From Pseudoalteromonas sp. BSi20652 (GTDB lineage Bacteria; Pseudomonadota; Gammaproteobacteria; Enterobacterales; Alteromonadaceae): a stretch of 64,000 nucleotides of DNA. How positions within the stretch are numbered: the stretch's first letter is position 1; each line of letters opens with the position of its first letter. Shown piece after piece: positions 54,461 to 64,000 of the stretch. The DNA lies in the NCBI RefSeq assembly GCF_000239855.1, contig NZ_BADT01000191.1:41322-105321 (forward strand), in the 5' to 3' direction. Position numbers and translations under genes: made by a program. The notes beneath the pieces are model-generated. The model was given only the letters and a program-made list of their open reading frames with translations. It had not been told where the DNA came from and made no database searches.

Positions 54461-55465
54461 ATGATAGACTTTCGCTCTGATACGGTTACAAAACCCTCAA
54501 AAGAAATGCGCGATATTATGCACAATGCACCTGTTGGTGACGATGTGTATGGTGATGATGAAAGCGTTAACCAGTTAGAAGCTTATGCGTGTGAGCGTTT
54601 TAATTTTGAAGCCGCACTTTACTGTAGCTCAGGCACACAAGCTAATTTGCTTGCATTAATGGCACATTGTGAGCGTGGTGACGAATACATTTGTGGCCAA
54701 AATGCGCATAACTATAAATTTGAAGGCGGTGGCGCGGCAGTTTTAGGATCAATTCAACCGCAACCTATCGAAAACGAAGCCGATGGCAGCATTAGCTTTA
54801 AAAAAATAGCCGCAGCAATCAAACCAGCCGATTTCCACTTTGCTAATACGCGTTTACTAAGTTTAGAAAATACGATTGGCGGCAAAGTACTCTCTATTGA
54901 GTACTTTTCCCAAGCACGCAACTTTGTTAATACGCATAATTTAGCACTGCACTTAGATGGCGCACGTATTTTTAATGCCGCTGTTGAGCTAAACGTTGAT
55001 ATCACTGAAATCACAAAACACGTTGATTCAGTCTCTGTTTGTTTATCTAAAGGATTAGGTGCGCCCGTTGGCTCGTTACTATTAGGTACGCAGGCACTTA
55101 TTAATAAAGCAAGGCGCTGGAGAAAAGTACTTGGCGGCGGTATGCGTCAAGTAGGAATGCTTGCAGCTGCTGCACAATATGCACTTGAGCACAATGTAGA
55201 GCGCTTAAAAGACGATCATGCAAATGCACGTTATCTGGCTCAACAATTAAGTCAAATCAGTGGCTTTACTGTAGATATGAGTAATACCACTAATATGGTT
55301 TACGCAACCTACACTAGCAGTATAAACATTGAAGAGATTGCTGAGGCACTTAAACAACAAGGAATATTATTTAGCCCAAGTAAACAACTTAGGCTAGTAA
55401 CGCATTTAGATATTACGCGCAAAGATATTGATACATTTATAACGGCATTATCGACCCATATTTAA
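54461..55465 (+). CDS. ltaE: Low-specificity L-threonine aldolase
   Basis: This 334-residue PLP enzyme splits L-threonine and L-allo-threonine to glycine and acetaldehyde. It opens [19 protein letters not shown] and has [50 protein letters not shown] and the PLP lysine in [18 protein letters not shown]. Length is the usual one. AAGGA precedes the ATG. Its 3' end overlaps the end of convergent tdk by 18 bp, which leaves no space for a terminator between them. Confidence 0.95.
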   Translation: MIDFRSDTVTKPSKEMRDIMHNAPVGDDVYGDDESVNQLEAYACERFNFEAALYCSSGTQANLLALMAHCERGDEYICGQNAHNYKFEGGGAAVLGSIQPQPIENEADGSISFKKIAAAIKPADFHFANTRLLSLENTIGGKVLSIEYFSQARNFVNTHNLALHLDGARIFNAAVELNVDITEITKHVDSVSVCLSKGLGAPVGSLLLGTQALINKARRWRKVLGGGMRQVGMLAAAAQYALEHNVERLKDDHANARYLAQQLSQISGFTVDMSNTTNMVYATYTSSINIEEIAEALKQQGILFSPSKQLRLVTHLDITRKDIDTFITALSTHI

Positions 55466-56032
55466 CGCGGCTTTATAATGTTTGCGGCATACCGACACAT
55501 AGCGGTCATTGCCGCCAATTTCCACCTGGTTACCATCTGCAATAGCATCACCGTTTTCATCTGTTCGTAGTACGTGGTTTGCTTTACGCCCACAGTGGCA
55601 CACTGTTTTAAGCTCAACCAGCTTATCAGCCCATGCAAGTAAGTATTGAGATCCAACAAATAACTCGCCTCTAAAGTCGTTGCGCAAGCCATAACACAAA
55701 ACCGGTATGCCTAACTCGTCAACTACATCGGTTAATTGCATTACTTGTTCTTTTGATAAAAATTGACATTCATCAACCAACACACAATGGCGTTTTTTGT
55801 CGTTATTAAGTGATTGAATCAGATCAAATACATCTTTACTCGCATCAAATACATGCGCATCCGCTTGTAAGCCTATACGAGATGACACCTTACCCACGCC
55901 TTGTCTGTCATCAATGGCTGCCGTTAGAATAACAGGTTCCATACCACGTTCTTTATAATTGAATGCAGATTGTAATAACGTAGTTGATTTACCCGCGTTC
56001 ATTGCAGAGTAGTAAAAATATAATTGAGCCAT
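55448..56032 (-). CDS. tdk: Thymidine kinase
   Basis: This 194-residue enzyme phosphorylates thymidine in salvage. It has the type-II layout: P-loop [30 protein letters not shown], the lasso region [22 protein letters not shown], and a zinc site ([11 protein letters not shown] and SVCRKHYK). Length matches E. coli Tdk. No strong ribosome-binding site is seen. Its last 18 bp overlap ltaE on the other strand. Confidence 0.96.
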   Translation of the reverse strand: MAQLYFYYSAMNAGKSTTLLQSAFNYKERGMEPVILTAAIDDRQGVGKVSSRIGLQADAHVFDASKDVFDLIQSLNNDKKRHCVLVDECQFLSKEQVMQLTDVVDELGIPVLCYGLRNDFRGELFVGSQYLLAWADKLVELKTVCHCGRKANHVLRTDENGDAIADGNQVEIGGNDRYVSVCRKHYKAALNMGR

Positions 56033-56392
56033 TGGGGTGCCATTTTATAAAAAAGTGCGCTTATGCTACCTCAATATTAAATTAATACCAATTTGCATAG
56101 TTAATTTGCCAATAATATTTATTCTTTAAACACTAAGGCGCGTTGAGCTTTGGGTTCTTCCTAGGGACGATTGATTCTTTGTTTCCTACATTAATACAGG
56201 TGAAGGGCGTAAGCAGGACGTGGAAGCTTTGCTCGGTTTTTACTTATTATTACATGGATGTAAGGCAGTGGATAACGCAGAAGTAGTTACCGAGCCCACT
56301 AGATTACACACCTTGCTTCACGATTAAATCGCCCCTAGATTGAACAAATTTCAATCCACAAAGATCACACTCTTTAGTGGCAAGTGATGAAA
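56033..56392. other. 360-bp intergenic region holding a dispersed repeat
   Basis: Most of the gap between tdk and ogt is filled by repeat copy B (next entry). No gene is seen. Confidence 0.5.
56151..56375 (-). repeat. Dispersed intergenic repeat, copy B
   Basis: This is the longer copy of the element at 32990-33117, in the opposite orientation. It matches both ends of copy A and carries an extra internal segment with CTGCGTTATCCACTGCC, of which a piece (CTGCGTTATCGCC) lies just beyond copy A. So copy A is probably rearranged or deleted. Confidence 0.75.
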
Positions 56393-56863
56393 TTACATTA
56401 ATCCTTCATGCTCCAATAACCAACGTTTTCTATCAAGCCCACCCGCATAACCCGTTAACTTTGCATTTGCACCAATGATTCTATGGCACGGTACAATTAT
56501 GCTAATCGGGTTTTTACCGTTAGCAGCACCGACTGCTCTTACTGCTTTTGGGTTTTTTAGAATGTTAGCAATATAACCATATGTTTGAGATTGACCAAAA
56601 GGCACTGTTAACAACGCTTGCCACACATTGTGTTGAAAGGGTGTACCTTTAGTGTCGAGTGGAACATCAAACGTGGTTCGTTGTTTATTAAAATACTCGT
56701 TTAATTGCGCAACGCAGATGAGCACAGCTTTGTTAGTAATATTACTTAAGGGTGTAAATGAATACTCCTTTGGAGGATAAAATCCAACGTAACTCACACC
56801 TAAGTCACTAGCTTGAATAATTATATCGTCTATTGGGCTAGGTATTTTTGTTTGAATTATCAT
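56393..56863 (-). CDS. ogt: Methylated-DNA-protein-cysteine methyltransferase (Ogt type)
   Basis: This is a suicide DNA-repair protein that takes alkyl groups from O6-alkylguanine onto a cysteine. The C-terminal domain is complete: TPFQHNVWQALLTVPFGQSQTYG, KAVRAVGAANGKNPISIIVPCHRIIG (acceptor Cys in PCHR) and LTGYAGGLDRKRWLLEHE. The N-terminal ribonuclease-like part is short. I use the ATG that gives MIIQTKIPSPIDD (156 residues); a TTG eleven codons upstream is possible, but neither has a strong ribosome-binding site. It stands alone. Confidence 0.94.
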   Translation of the reverse strand: MIIQTKIPSPIDDIIIQASDLGVSYVGFYPPKEYSFTPLSNITNKAVLICVAQLNEYFNKQRTTFDVPLDTKGTPFQHNVWQALLTVPFGQSQTYGYIANILKNPKAVRAVGAANGKNPISIIVPCHRIIGANAKLTGYAGGLDRKRWLLEHEGLM

Positions 56864-57074
56864 TATAATTGCTGCCAAAGTTGAAACGTTAGACAATATC
56901 GAAAAGGTGCACAGTCAACGCAATTAAAAGGGATTGCTGCTGACTCAGGATAAAGTAAATTTAATCACTTTTTTTGACCTAAAATCATCTGTGCATTTAT
57001 CACATACTTTATTGACTAACCCATAATATAAATATAAATGAAAATGAATTTTTATAACTTAAACTAAACTCAGG

Positions 57075-57557
57075 TTACTTAGCAAAGTCAATTAATTCCT
57101 TCCCTGTTAACCTATAAATAATCCACTCAGTTTGCGGCTTAGCACCAATACTGTCGTAAAAATCTATCGCGGGTTTATTCCAATCAAGCACAACCCACTC
57201 AAATCGACCGCAGTTGTTTTGTAGAGCCGTACTGGCTAAGTGCTTCATTATTGCTTTACCTGCTCCTTTACCACGGTTATCGGGGCTCACATATAAGTCT
57301 TCTAAATACAGACCATTTTTTCCAAGCCACGTAGAGTAGTTATAAAAATAAACCGCAAAACCAATTGGCTCATCACCATCTAAACATAAAATACTATGCG
57401 CAGTTGCACCTTCGCAAAATAATGTATCTAAAATAGCTTGTTCGTTAGTTTTAACCGCATCTGGCTCTTTTTCGTAAATTGCCAGTTCGTTAATAAAATG
57501 CAGAATTGTTTTTGCATCACTTGGCTGCGCATCACGAATTTCAATTACTTTACTCAT
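57075..57557 (-). CDS. GNAT acetyltransferase (diamine acetyltransferase-like)
   Basis: This is a 160-residue GNAT protein. The order fits the SSAT/thialysine acetyltransferase branch: IRDAQPSDAKTILHFINELAIYEK, IGFAVYFYNYSTWLGKNGLYLEDLYVSP, the acetyl-CoA loop NRGKGAGKAIMKHLA and FEWVVLDWNKPAIDFYDSIGA. Likely substrates are polyamines or lysine-like amines; this is by similarity only. Its ribosome-binding site (AGGGAAAG) overlaps the stop of the histidine kinase gene, so the two are coupled. Confidence 0.88.
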   Translation of the reverse strand: MSKVIEIRDAQPSDAKTILHFINELAIYEKEPDAVKTNEQAILDTLFCEGATAHSILCLDGDEPIGFAVYFYNYSTWLGKNGLYLEDLYVSPDNRGKGAGKAIMKHLASTALQNNCGRFEWVVLDWNKPAIDFYDSIGAKPQTEWIIYRLTGKELIDFAK

Positions 57558-57567
57558 TTAACTTTCC

Positions 57568-60500
57568 CTAAATATACTGTTCTAATTTATCTTTTAAAAT
57601 AGCTAATTGAATTGGTTTGCTTAGGTAATTATCCATTCCTGCATCAAAACAACGCTGTTTATCCGACTCCATAGCATTAGCCGTTAGCGCTATTATTTTA
57701 ATGTCTTTATGTTTATCACCCGCGTCACCATTTCTAATCGCAGCGGTTGCATCAAAACCATCCATAACCGGCATTTGGCAATCCATTAACACCACGTTAA
57801 AGTAGCCATCCTCGTGTTTACTCAAAATATCGACCGCTTGTTGACCATTTTCTGCCAGCGTAATGTCACAGTTTAGCTTTTTAAGCATTAAGGTAGACAC
57901 CCGTTGATTAATTAAGTTATCTTCAACCAATAATATGTGAGCATATCTCTGTAGCTTTTCTTTTCTCAAAGATGAAATATAGCCAGATGTTACCAAAGGT
58001 AATACATCATTGTGTTTATTATTAGTGATAACACAAAGCGCAGAAATCATATCGGCCGTGGTCACTGGCTTAGGAAAATAAGCCTGAAATCCGGCGTCTG
58101 AATAGCGTTGGGCGCCTTCCATTCCCGCAATACTGGTCATCATTACCAGTGGCATATTTTTATAATCGTTATGTGCTTTGAGCGCTTTACAAAGTGCAAT
58201 GCCATCCATACCTGGCATTTGCATATCAAGTACAGCAATATCGTACATTGTTTGTTTGTTATTAATGCGTTTTTCACACATTTCCAATGCTTCGTATGCA
58301 TCACTGGCAAGCTCGACCTGAGCACCCCAATGCTCTAGCTGTTGAGATATTACAATACGATTTGTTTTATTGTCATCAACAACTAATACTGATAAGTTTT
58401 TTATATCAAGCTTGTGAATATAACGTTCTTTTTGGTCCCCTTGAGTTACCGATATAGTCGCTGTAAATTCACTTCCTGTACCGGCTTCACTTGTCAATGA
58501 AATAGAGCCATTCATTAGCTCGCATAACTGTTTACAAATAGCTAAACCTAACCCCGTACCACCATACTCTCGGGTTGTCGAAGCATCAACCTGCGAAAAA
58601 GGCGTAAATAACTTTTGTTGTTTTTTCTCATTTATCCCGATACCCGAATCTTTTACTTTTATTTGAAACGCTAAGCCTTTCTCTACTTTATTTATTTGAG
58701 CGCTAATAACAACTTCACCTTCGTTTGTAAATTTTACTGCATTGCTTAGAAGGTTTGTAAGTACTTGCCTAATTCGACCAGGATCGCCACATAGCTGTGC
58801 AGGCTCTAAGCGAACTAAATCAAGAATAATTTCAATGCCTTTTTCTTGTGCAGTAAATGCTTGTGCGGCAGCAATTTCACCAATTAAATCTTTTGCATTA
58901 AAGTTAATATTTTCGAGCTCAATTTTACCCGCCTCAGCTTTTGAGAAATCTAAAATGTCATTAATAACTCCCAATAATGAATGCGCACTACTTTTAGCAA
59001 TGCCTACTTTTGTTTCTATTGATTTTGATAACGGCTCTAATTGAATAAGTTCTAGCATGCCCAATACACCATTCATTGGTGTTCTAATTTCGTGACTCAT
59101 CGTGGCTAAAAACTGGCTTTTAACTATTGCAGCATCTTCAGCTTTTATTAATGCAATTTTGAGTTCTTCTGCTATTTCTTTTCTTCGTTGTGATACAAGC
59201 GTACTGCCTACTAACGTTGCTAATGAGCGTAAGTACGTTTCTTCGCTTTGCGTCCAATTATGGTGTTGACCTACTTTTTCAGCACACAAAACGCCTAGCT
59301 CACTGTTACCAATAGAAATAAAGGCATGAAGTATAGATTTTATATTTAAAGGGAATATGTAATCTTTAATAAACTCAGTGGTAGCAGGATGGTTGGTTAC
59401 ATCATTAATTGCCGTTAAATTATGCTCCCTAATAAACTGAAAATAATCAGGGTAATCAGCAATATGTAGTACTTCGCTTAATTCAACAAATCCTTGATCT
59501 TTAATATATAAACTGTGACAGCTCATGGCGTCGCTGGTGTCATTAAATATCCATAATTTGGCACGTTCAACTTCTAATACGTCGCACATTGATTTAACAA
59601 TCAACTTTTCAACTTGTGTAACGTTACTATTTTGTACTTCTGGGGCAATGGTGAGTTGTGCAAGATTTTTATTGTATCTATTTGATTTTTCACTTTCTAA
59701 CTCAAGTCGTTTATGTGCATCTATATTTTGAAATGATCCGTATACACGAACACATTCACCATTTTTAAATTCAGCTTGTCCCATAGATTTAACCCATCGT
59801 TCCTCCCCTTTATTGGTTAAAATAATAAGCTCAACACTCCAACTTTCACCTAAAGTAAGCGCTTTATTAAACAACTGTGATATTTTTTCGCGATGTTCCC
59901 CTGCTTTATAAAAATTTATAGCTGTTGTTAAATCAGGTTTATAATCTGCAGGTAATTCATGAATTACTTTTACCTCATCTGACCAATAAAGCGTTTGTGC
60001 CTTTAAGTTAATTTCCCATGCACCAATTCGACCCTGCTTACTCATTGATTCAAGCAAACTTTGCTGGCGGTTAATCTCTGATTGCGTATTGTAACGTTCG
60101 GTAATATCTAGAATAAATCCATCGAGATATATTACTTCATTTTTAGCGTTATAAATTGCTTGTCCGCGATCATGCACCCAACGAAGTGCTCCACTTTTAT
60201 CAATTAATCTGTACTCTACCGACCATGATTTTTTAGCTTGTATACACTTACGGATCTCTATTTCAACTTCAGTTTTATCATGCTTATGCATTAAACAAAA
60301 AAAGCTCAACACTTTATTGTTTGTTAATTCATCTGGGGTATAGCCAGTAACCTCTAGAGTTTGCTCACTCAAATAAAGCATGACCCACGTATCATCAAAC
60401 GTACATCGATAAATAATGCCGGGAATATTTGCAACCAGCGATGCAAAACGGTCGCGACTAATTTGTAATTCAAATTCGGTATGTTTTTGGCTGGTAATAT

Positions 60501-62329
60501 CTAAATGCGTACCAATCATTCGTTTTTGGCGAACCATCACTATTGTATTCAACTACTTTTGCAGTATCTAGCACCCATACCCAATGACCTAGTTTGTGCT
60601 TCATTCGTGCTTCGCTGACGTAATAGTCCGTTTTTCCAGCAAAATGTTCTTTTAATTTTAAATCAGATTTAACTGCGTCTTCAGGATTAGCGAACCTATA
60701 CCAAGTATCAATTGTGCAAGGTTCTAACTCACTGAGCTTATACCCTATTATTTCAGCCCAACGATTGTTAAAAGTCACTTTATTAGTATCTATATACCAA
60801 TCCCAAATACCTACAGCAGTGCTGTCTATTACTAATTGAAGCTGTGTTTTATGTTGTTCTAATTCAAATTCTTGCAATTTTAACGCTGTCATATCTGTTC
60901 GTATTGCAACGTAACTTTGTGGTTTACCTTCATCATCTAAAAATGGGACTATGGTCGTATCTACCCAATAAAAATCTCCATCCTTGGCCTTGTTGCATAT
61001 TTGCCCATGCCATATTTCAACTCTTTTTAGAGTTTTATACATCTCTTTAAAAATGCGTTAGGGTGCGTACCCGAATTTAGAAGTCGGTGATTTTTACCTA
61101 AAAGCTCATGCTCTTTATAACCACTCACTTCACAAAACTTTTTATTTACAAAAGTAATAGTCCCTTTTAAATCAGTGATAGCAACAATAGCATGTTCATC
61201 AAGCGCTGCTTTTTGTTCAGCCAGTTGTTTTAGTGCTATTTGCAGAGCAGAGCGCTGCTTTTGTAACAAACTTTTTTGCTCTTCTTTTACTTTAACTAGC
61301 TTGTGAAGATTAATTGATAACTGATTAAATTCAGTACTATCTTTTAAAATGGGAACTGTAATATCTTGACCATCTTTAATGCTTTCTACAATTTTGGTTA
61401 ACCGAATTAAAGGGCGAGACAACCTGCGAGCAAACCACCATGATGAACATAAAATAAGAATCAAGACACCGGCATTTGTTAAAATAGCAAACTGTTTATA
61501 GTAGTCACTCCCTTTAAGAGCAGCCTCGGCTGGTTTTGACACGAACAGCTGCCAACCTTGTTCACTCAAAAAGTCTAAATCACTTATATAGGCATAAAAT
61601 GTCTGATCACTGTTATCTGTAAATGTAAATATTTGCTGTGAAGGAGAGTTATTTTGAAGAAAAAAACTGATTATCTAGAGTCGTCGTCGTGGCTTGCTTT
61701 TCAACTTTTTTGTTATGCATTAAATAAAATGCAATATTGCTACTAGCTGCGTGTATTTTACTTAAATTATTTACTAACCCCTGTAAATTCACATCAGCGA
61801 GTAATATTTTCTGTAATTGATTTTGCGTGTTCACTATTGGCAATGCAATTATGTGGTGGCCTTTCCCATTAACCACAATAGTGCGAAAAAGTGGTTGAGA
61901 GGTATTACCTTCTTCAGTGTATATTGTTATAAAATCACGCTGCAGGGACTGACTAAAATAAGAATTAGGGGCAATATCAAAAGATGAGGTATCGATAAAC
62001 TCAACATAATTAACAAAATCATAGTGTTTAACAAATTCGTTAGTTAAGTATTGCTTTTTGGCTGGGTTACTATCTAACTGCGATTTAAGTAAATATAGAT
62101 CGTTCACATGGTCTGAAAACCAAATATTAGCAAACTGTTTGCCTATATTACTTAACTCATTAAGTTCGTTATTCGCATTGTGCCTAAGGGTATTATTTAC
62201 ATGCTGAAAACTAAACCAGGTAAGTAAACACACGGGTACTAATGCAATAATTATAAAAGTTGTAATCAGCTTATATCGAACAGTGTGTCCTTTGCCTGTA
62301 AACTGACCAAAGTTTAAACCTTTATCCAT
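57568..62329 (-). pseudogene. Giant hybrid histidine kinase, three homopolymer frameshifts
   Basis: The gene reads in four pieces that join to one protein of about 1585 residues: TM helix (LITTFIIIALVPVCLLTW), periplasmic sensor, TM helix ([16 protein letters not shown]), HAMP, several PAS/PAC domains ([30 protein letters not shown]-like), a GAF domain, HisKA (FLATMSHEIRTPMNGVLGML), ATPase (GIRQVLTNLLSNAVKF-like; YGGTGLGLAICKQL) and two receivers (VLDMQMPGMDGIAL, VLMDCQMPVMDGFDA). It has no HPt domain. Breaks lie at 61660-61666 (A7), 61049-61053 (A5) and 60523-60527 (T5); each heals with one base. The signal is unknown. A GNAT gene follows directly. Confidence 0.8.
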
Positions 62330-62846
62330 GCTTGGTTTCCAGCAGATTTTGTTGTTTTATATAACTTATATTAATGCACTAAATGTTAAAAGACGCAAGT
62401 TTTGAGCTGCAAACTCCTTAAAAAATAAATATTTAGCGCATTTTTAGCTGTTTAAAAATTATGGTGATATAAGCACTATTTTTATAAATGATTTTTTAAA
62501 TGGGTTATAAATGACAATCGCTCACATCAGTACTTATAACTATGTAAATATCAGCAAAATAATAAACGATTTACCATTACTGGTGTTATAAACATATAAC
62601 ATACAGTATCACAATGTATTAACGGTTATCCTCAAAGGGAAAATGGTTAATAACAAACCCACTAAACATTTCAAACTAATTAGTCGGTATTAATTACGTT
62701 TTACATGGCCACTTTAATATTAAAAACGGCATAATCGAAAACTAGCATCTGTTAGATTGGCCATACATTTAACAAAAATATTATTTGATTGAAAATACAT
62801 CGCATTATCATTTACAATAAACCACATTAAACTCATCATTGAGATA
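62330..62846. other. 517-bp divergent intergenic region
   Basis: This AT-rich gap lies between the kinase and PepSY genes and must hold their divergent promoters. ATTATCATT at 62804-62812 is a perfect half of the Fur-box consensus, but the other half is poor, so iron control of the PepSY gene is only a guess. I saw no gene. Confidence 0.45.
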
Positions 62847-63932
62847 TTGTCATTGAAACTCTGGTTAAGAAGAATTCACTTAAGCCTTGCCCTCATAAGC
62901 GGACTATTTTTATTAATAGTTAGCTTAACTGGTGCTGTTATGATTTATGCAAAAAATATTCAACATTTTATAGAGCCAGAAAAATGGCAAGTAACGCCGC
63001 AAACGCGTTCAATACATTACGATGCGCTTATACAAAATGTAGAAATGCAAACTGAGACAAAAAGTCATTCTTTTTTATGCCAGAACAAAAAGCGAATGCT
63101 GCATGGCAATTCAGGTTAACCAATAAACACTATGCCAGTGTTAACCCCTACTCAGGCGATGTAATAAACGTTTATGAATTAACTGACACCATCTACGGAT
63201 TTGCTCAAGGCTTACATCGTTGGTTGTTATTTGAAAATAGTAAGGGTGAAAAAACCTTTAGAAATTGGATGTCGGTTTGTGCATTGATGCTTTTAGTCAA
63301 TGTATTGCTCGGGTTTTATATATGGGTAAAGCCAAAAAATAGAATTAAACGTTTAGCTATAAAACCTGGGGCAAAATTAAGAGTATTACTGTATCAATTA
63401 CACACAGTTTTAGGCGTATTCTTTTTCATTCCGCTAATATTTATTGCCTTTACTGGCATGTCTTTTAACTGGAAAACACAAACTCAATCAATCGTAGAGT
63501 TTGTCACTTTTGACAAAGTAGAAAACAGGCCTAAACCCCCAAAAATAGAAACGCCTATATCAGTAAACCTTCCCTACCAATATAATTTAGCGATTAAAAA
63601 TGCTACGGCTATTTTTCCTAATGGCGAGTTATTTAGAATATATTTACCTAAAAAAGACAGACGAGCCATTGGCGCTCAGAATCAAAAACCCTGACGAAAG
63701 CCACGCTTATAGTTGGGTTTGGGTAAACCCTTATAACGCCAATATACTAAATTCATTCGATGCTAGTAAAACTAACCTTACAACACAGGTATGGAACTTT
63801 AAATATAAGTTTCATATTGGTGAATTTGCTGGCCCTGTAGTGCAATTTTTATGGTTATTAATCGCACTTTCGTTGACCTTTTTTATTGTAAGCGGCGTGT
63901 ATTTTTGGTTAAAAAGACACAAGTGGAAATAA
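62847..63932 (+). pseudogene. PepSY-associated transmembrane protein, two homopolymer frameshifts
   Basis: Three overlapping frames join to one protein of about 361 residues of the PepSY-associated membrane (PiuB-like) family: TM1 (IHLSLALISGLFLLIVSLTG), a periplasmic loop with HWLLFENSKGEK-like GLHRWLLFEN, TM2 (SVCALMLLVNVLLGFYIWV), TM3 (LHTVLGVFFFIPLIFIAFTG) and TM4 (FLWLLIALSLTFFIVSGVYFWL). The breaks lie at 63071-63076 (T6, one T missing) and 63650-63655 (A6, one A too many). Such proteins are often next to siderophore-receptor genes and reduce or move iron; here the neighbour lies outside the window. Start is a TTG (this one or one two codons later). Confidence 0.75.
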
Positions 63933-63954
63933 ATTCCTTATCACCAATACAATT

Positions 63955-63992
63955 AGTTGATAATCATTGCCAACGGGGAATTATTATCAACT
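63955..63992. repeat. Inverted repeat after the PepSY gene
   Basis: AGTTGATAAT and ATTATCAACT are perfect 10-bp arms around an 18-base centre. GATAATCATT resembles a Fur half-site, but the arrangement could also be a weak terminator. The window ends eight bases later. Confidence 0.45.
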
Positions 63993-64000
63993 TAGCTTCG

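Noticed and set aside
57568-62329. Four separate sensor genes in place of one kinase
   Set aside because: Each pair of neighbouring pieces joins in the middle of a known domain when one base of a homopolymer is changed, so they are one gene.
62804-62812. Fur box upstream of the PepSY gene
   Set aside because: Only one half-site matches; the second half has three of nine matches, too weak to list as a site.

Overview
The window looks like chromosome from a marine gammaproteobacterium of the order Alteromonadales, most probably Pseudoalteromonas. This is inferred from the AT-rich coding style, the two large TonB-dependent receptors (one Oar-like), the homogentisate genes, the E. coli-type Udp, Cdd and Ppc enzymes, and an integron-style cassette patch. 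I saw no rRNA, tRNA, CRISPR array, prophage or intact insertion sequence.

Layout. 1-9.5 kb: 3' part of ushA, a secreted S1/P1 nuclease, an Oar-like TonB receptor, then a MarR regulator divergent from hmgA-maiA (homogentisate catabolism), then three small conserved proteins. 9.5-17.2 kb: a phosphatase/lipid-kinase fusion, then an ECF sigma factor with an RskA-like anti-sigma factor and a four-gene envelope operon (DUF4331 protein, Ig-like lipoprotein, TPR protein, HupE/UreJ-like membrane protein). The same unusual promoter precedes the sigma gene and the DUF4331 gene, so these six genes look like one self-contained regulon. 17.2-22.4 kb: a TetR regulator and an acrAB-type RND pump; the two carry different palindromic operators. 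22.6-31 kb: housekeeping genes (CNNM/CBS transporter, solute-binding protein, arginase family, udp, cdd, ppc). 31.1-35.3 kb: a DUF393/SDR/flavin reductase operon, an M24 peptidase and a FrnE-like DsbA protein.

35.3-38.4 kb is accessory DNA. Five attC-like sites, all in one orientation, separate small minus-strand genes: a signal-peptide protein, a frameshifted unknown gene, a TonB-C lipoprotein and a frameshifted DUF7010 gene. No integrase is present, so it reads as a cassette cluster without integrase or the distal part of a chromosomal integron. REP-like elements and a gene relic lie beside it. 38.8-47.5 kb: parvulin, a RegB/RegA redox-type two-component operon with a DUF393 protein, an amidohydrolase, a stand-alone FabH, YaeR-like VOC protein, M17 aminopeptidase and a LETM1-like protein. 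48-56 kb: a TonB receptor followed by a TPR-sulfotransferase, an alpha/beta hydrolase, rlmF, ltaE and tdk. 56.4-64 kb: ogt, a GNAT acetyltransferase, a giant hybrid histidine kinase and a PepSY membrane protein.

Eight single-base frameshifts fit indels in short A or T runs; seven of them lie between 52.1 and 63.7 kb. That clustering points to local sequence error more than to real decay, so those genes are annotated over their full reconstructed extents. The strongest candidate for an undescribed system is the ECF sigma/RskA/DUF4331/HupE regulon, where three of the secreted or membrane proteins carry Asp-rich, calcium-loop-like motifs.
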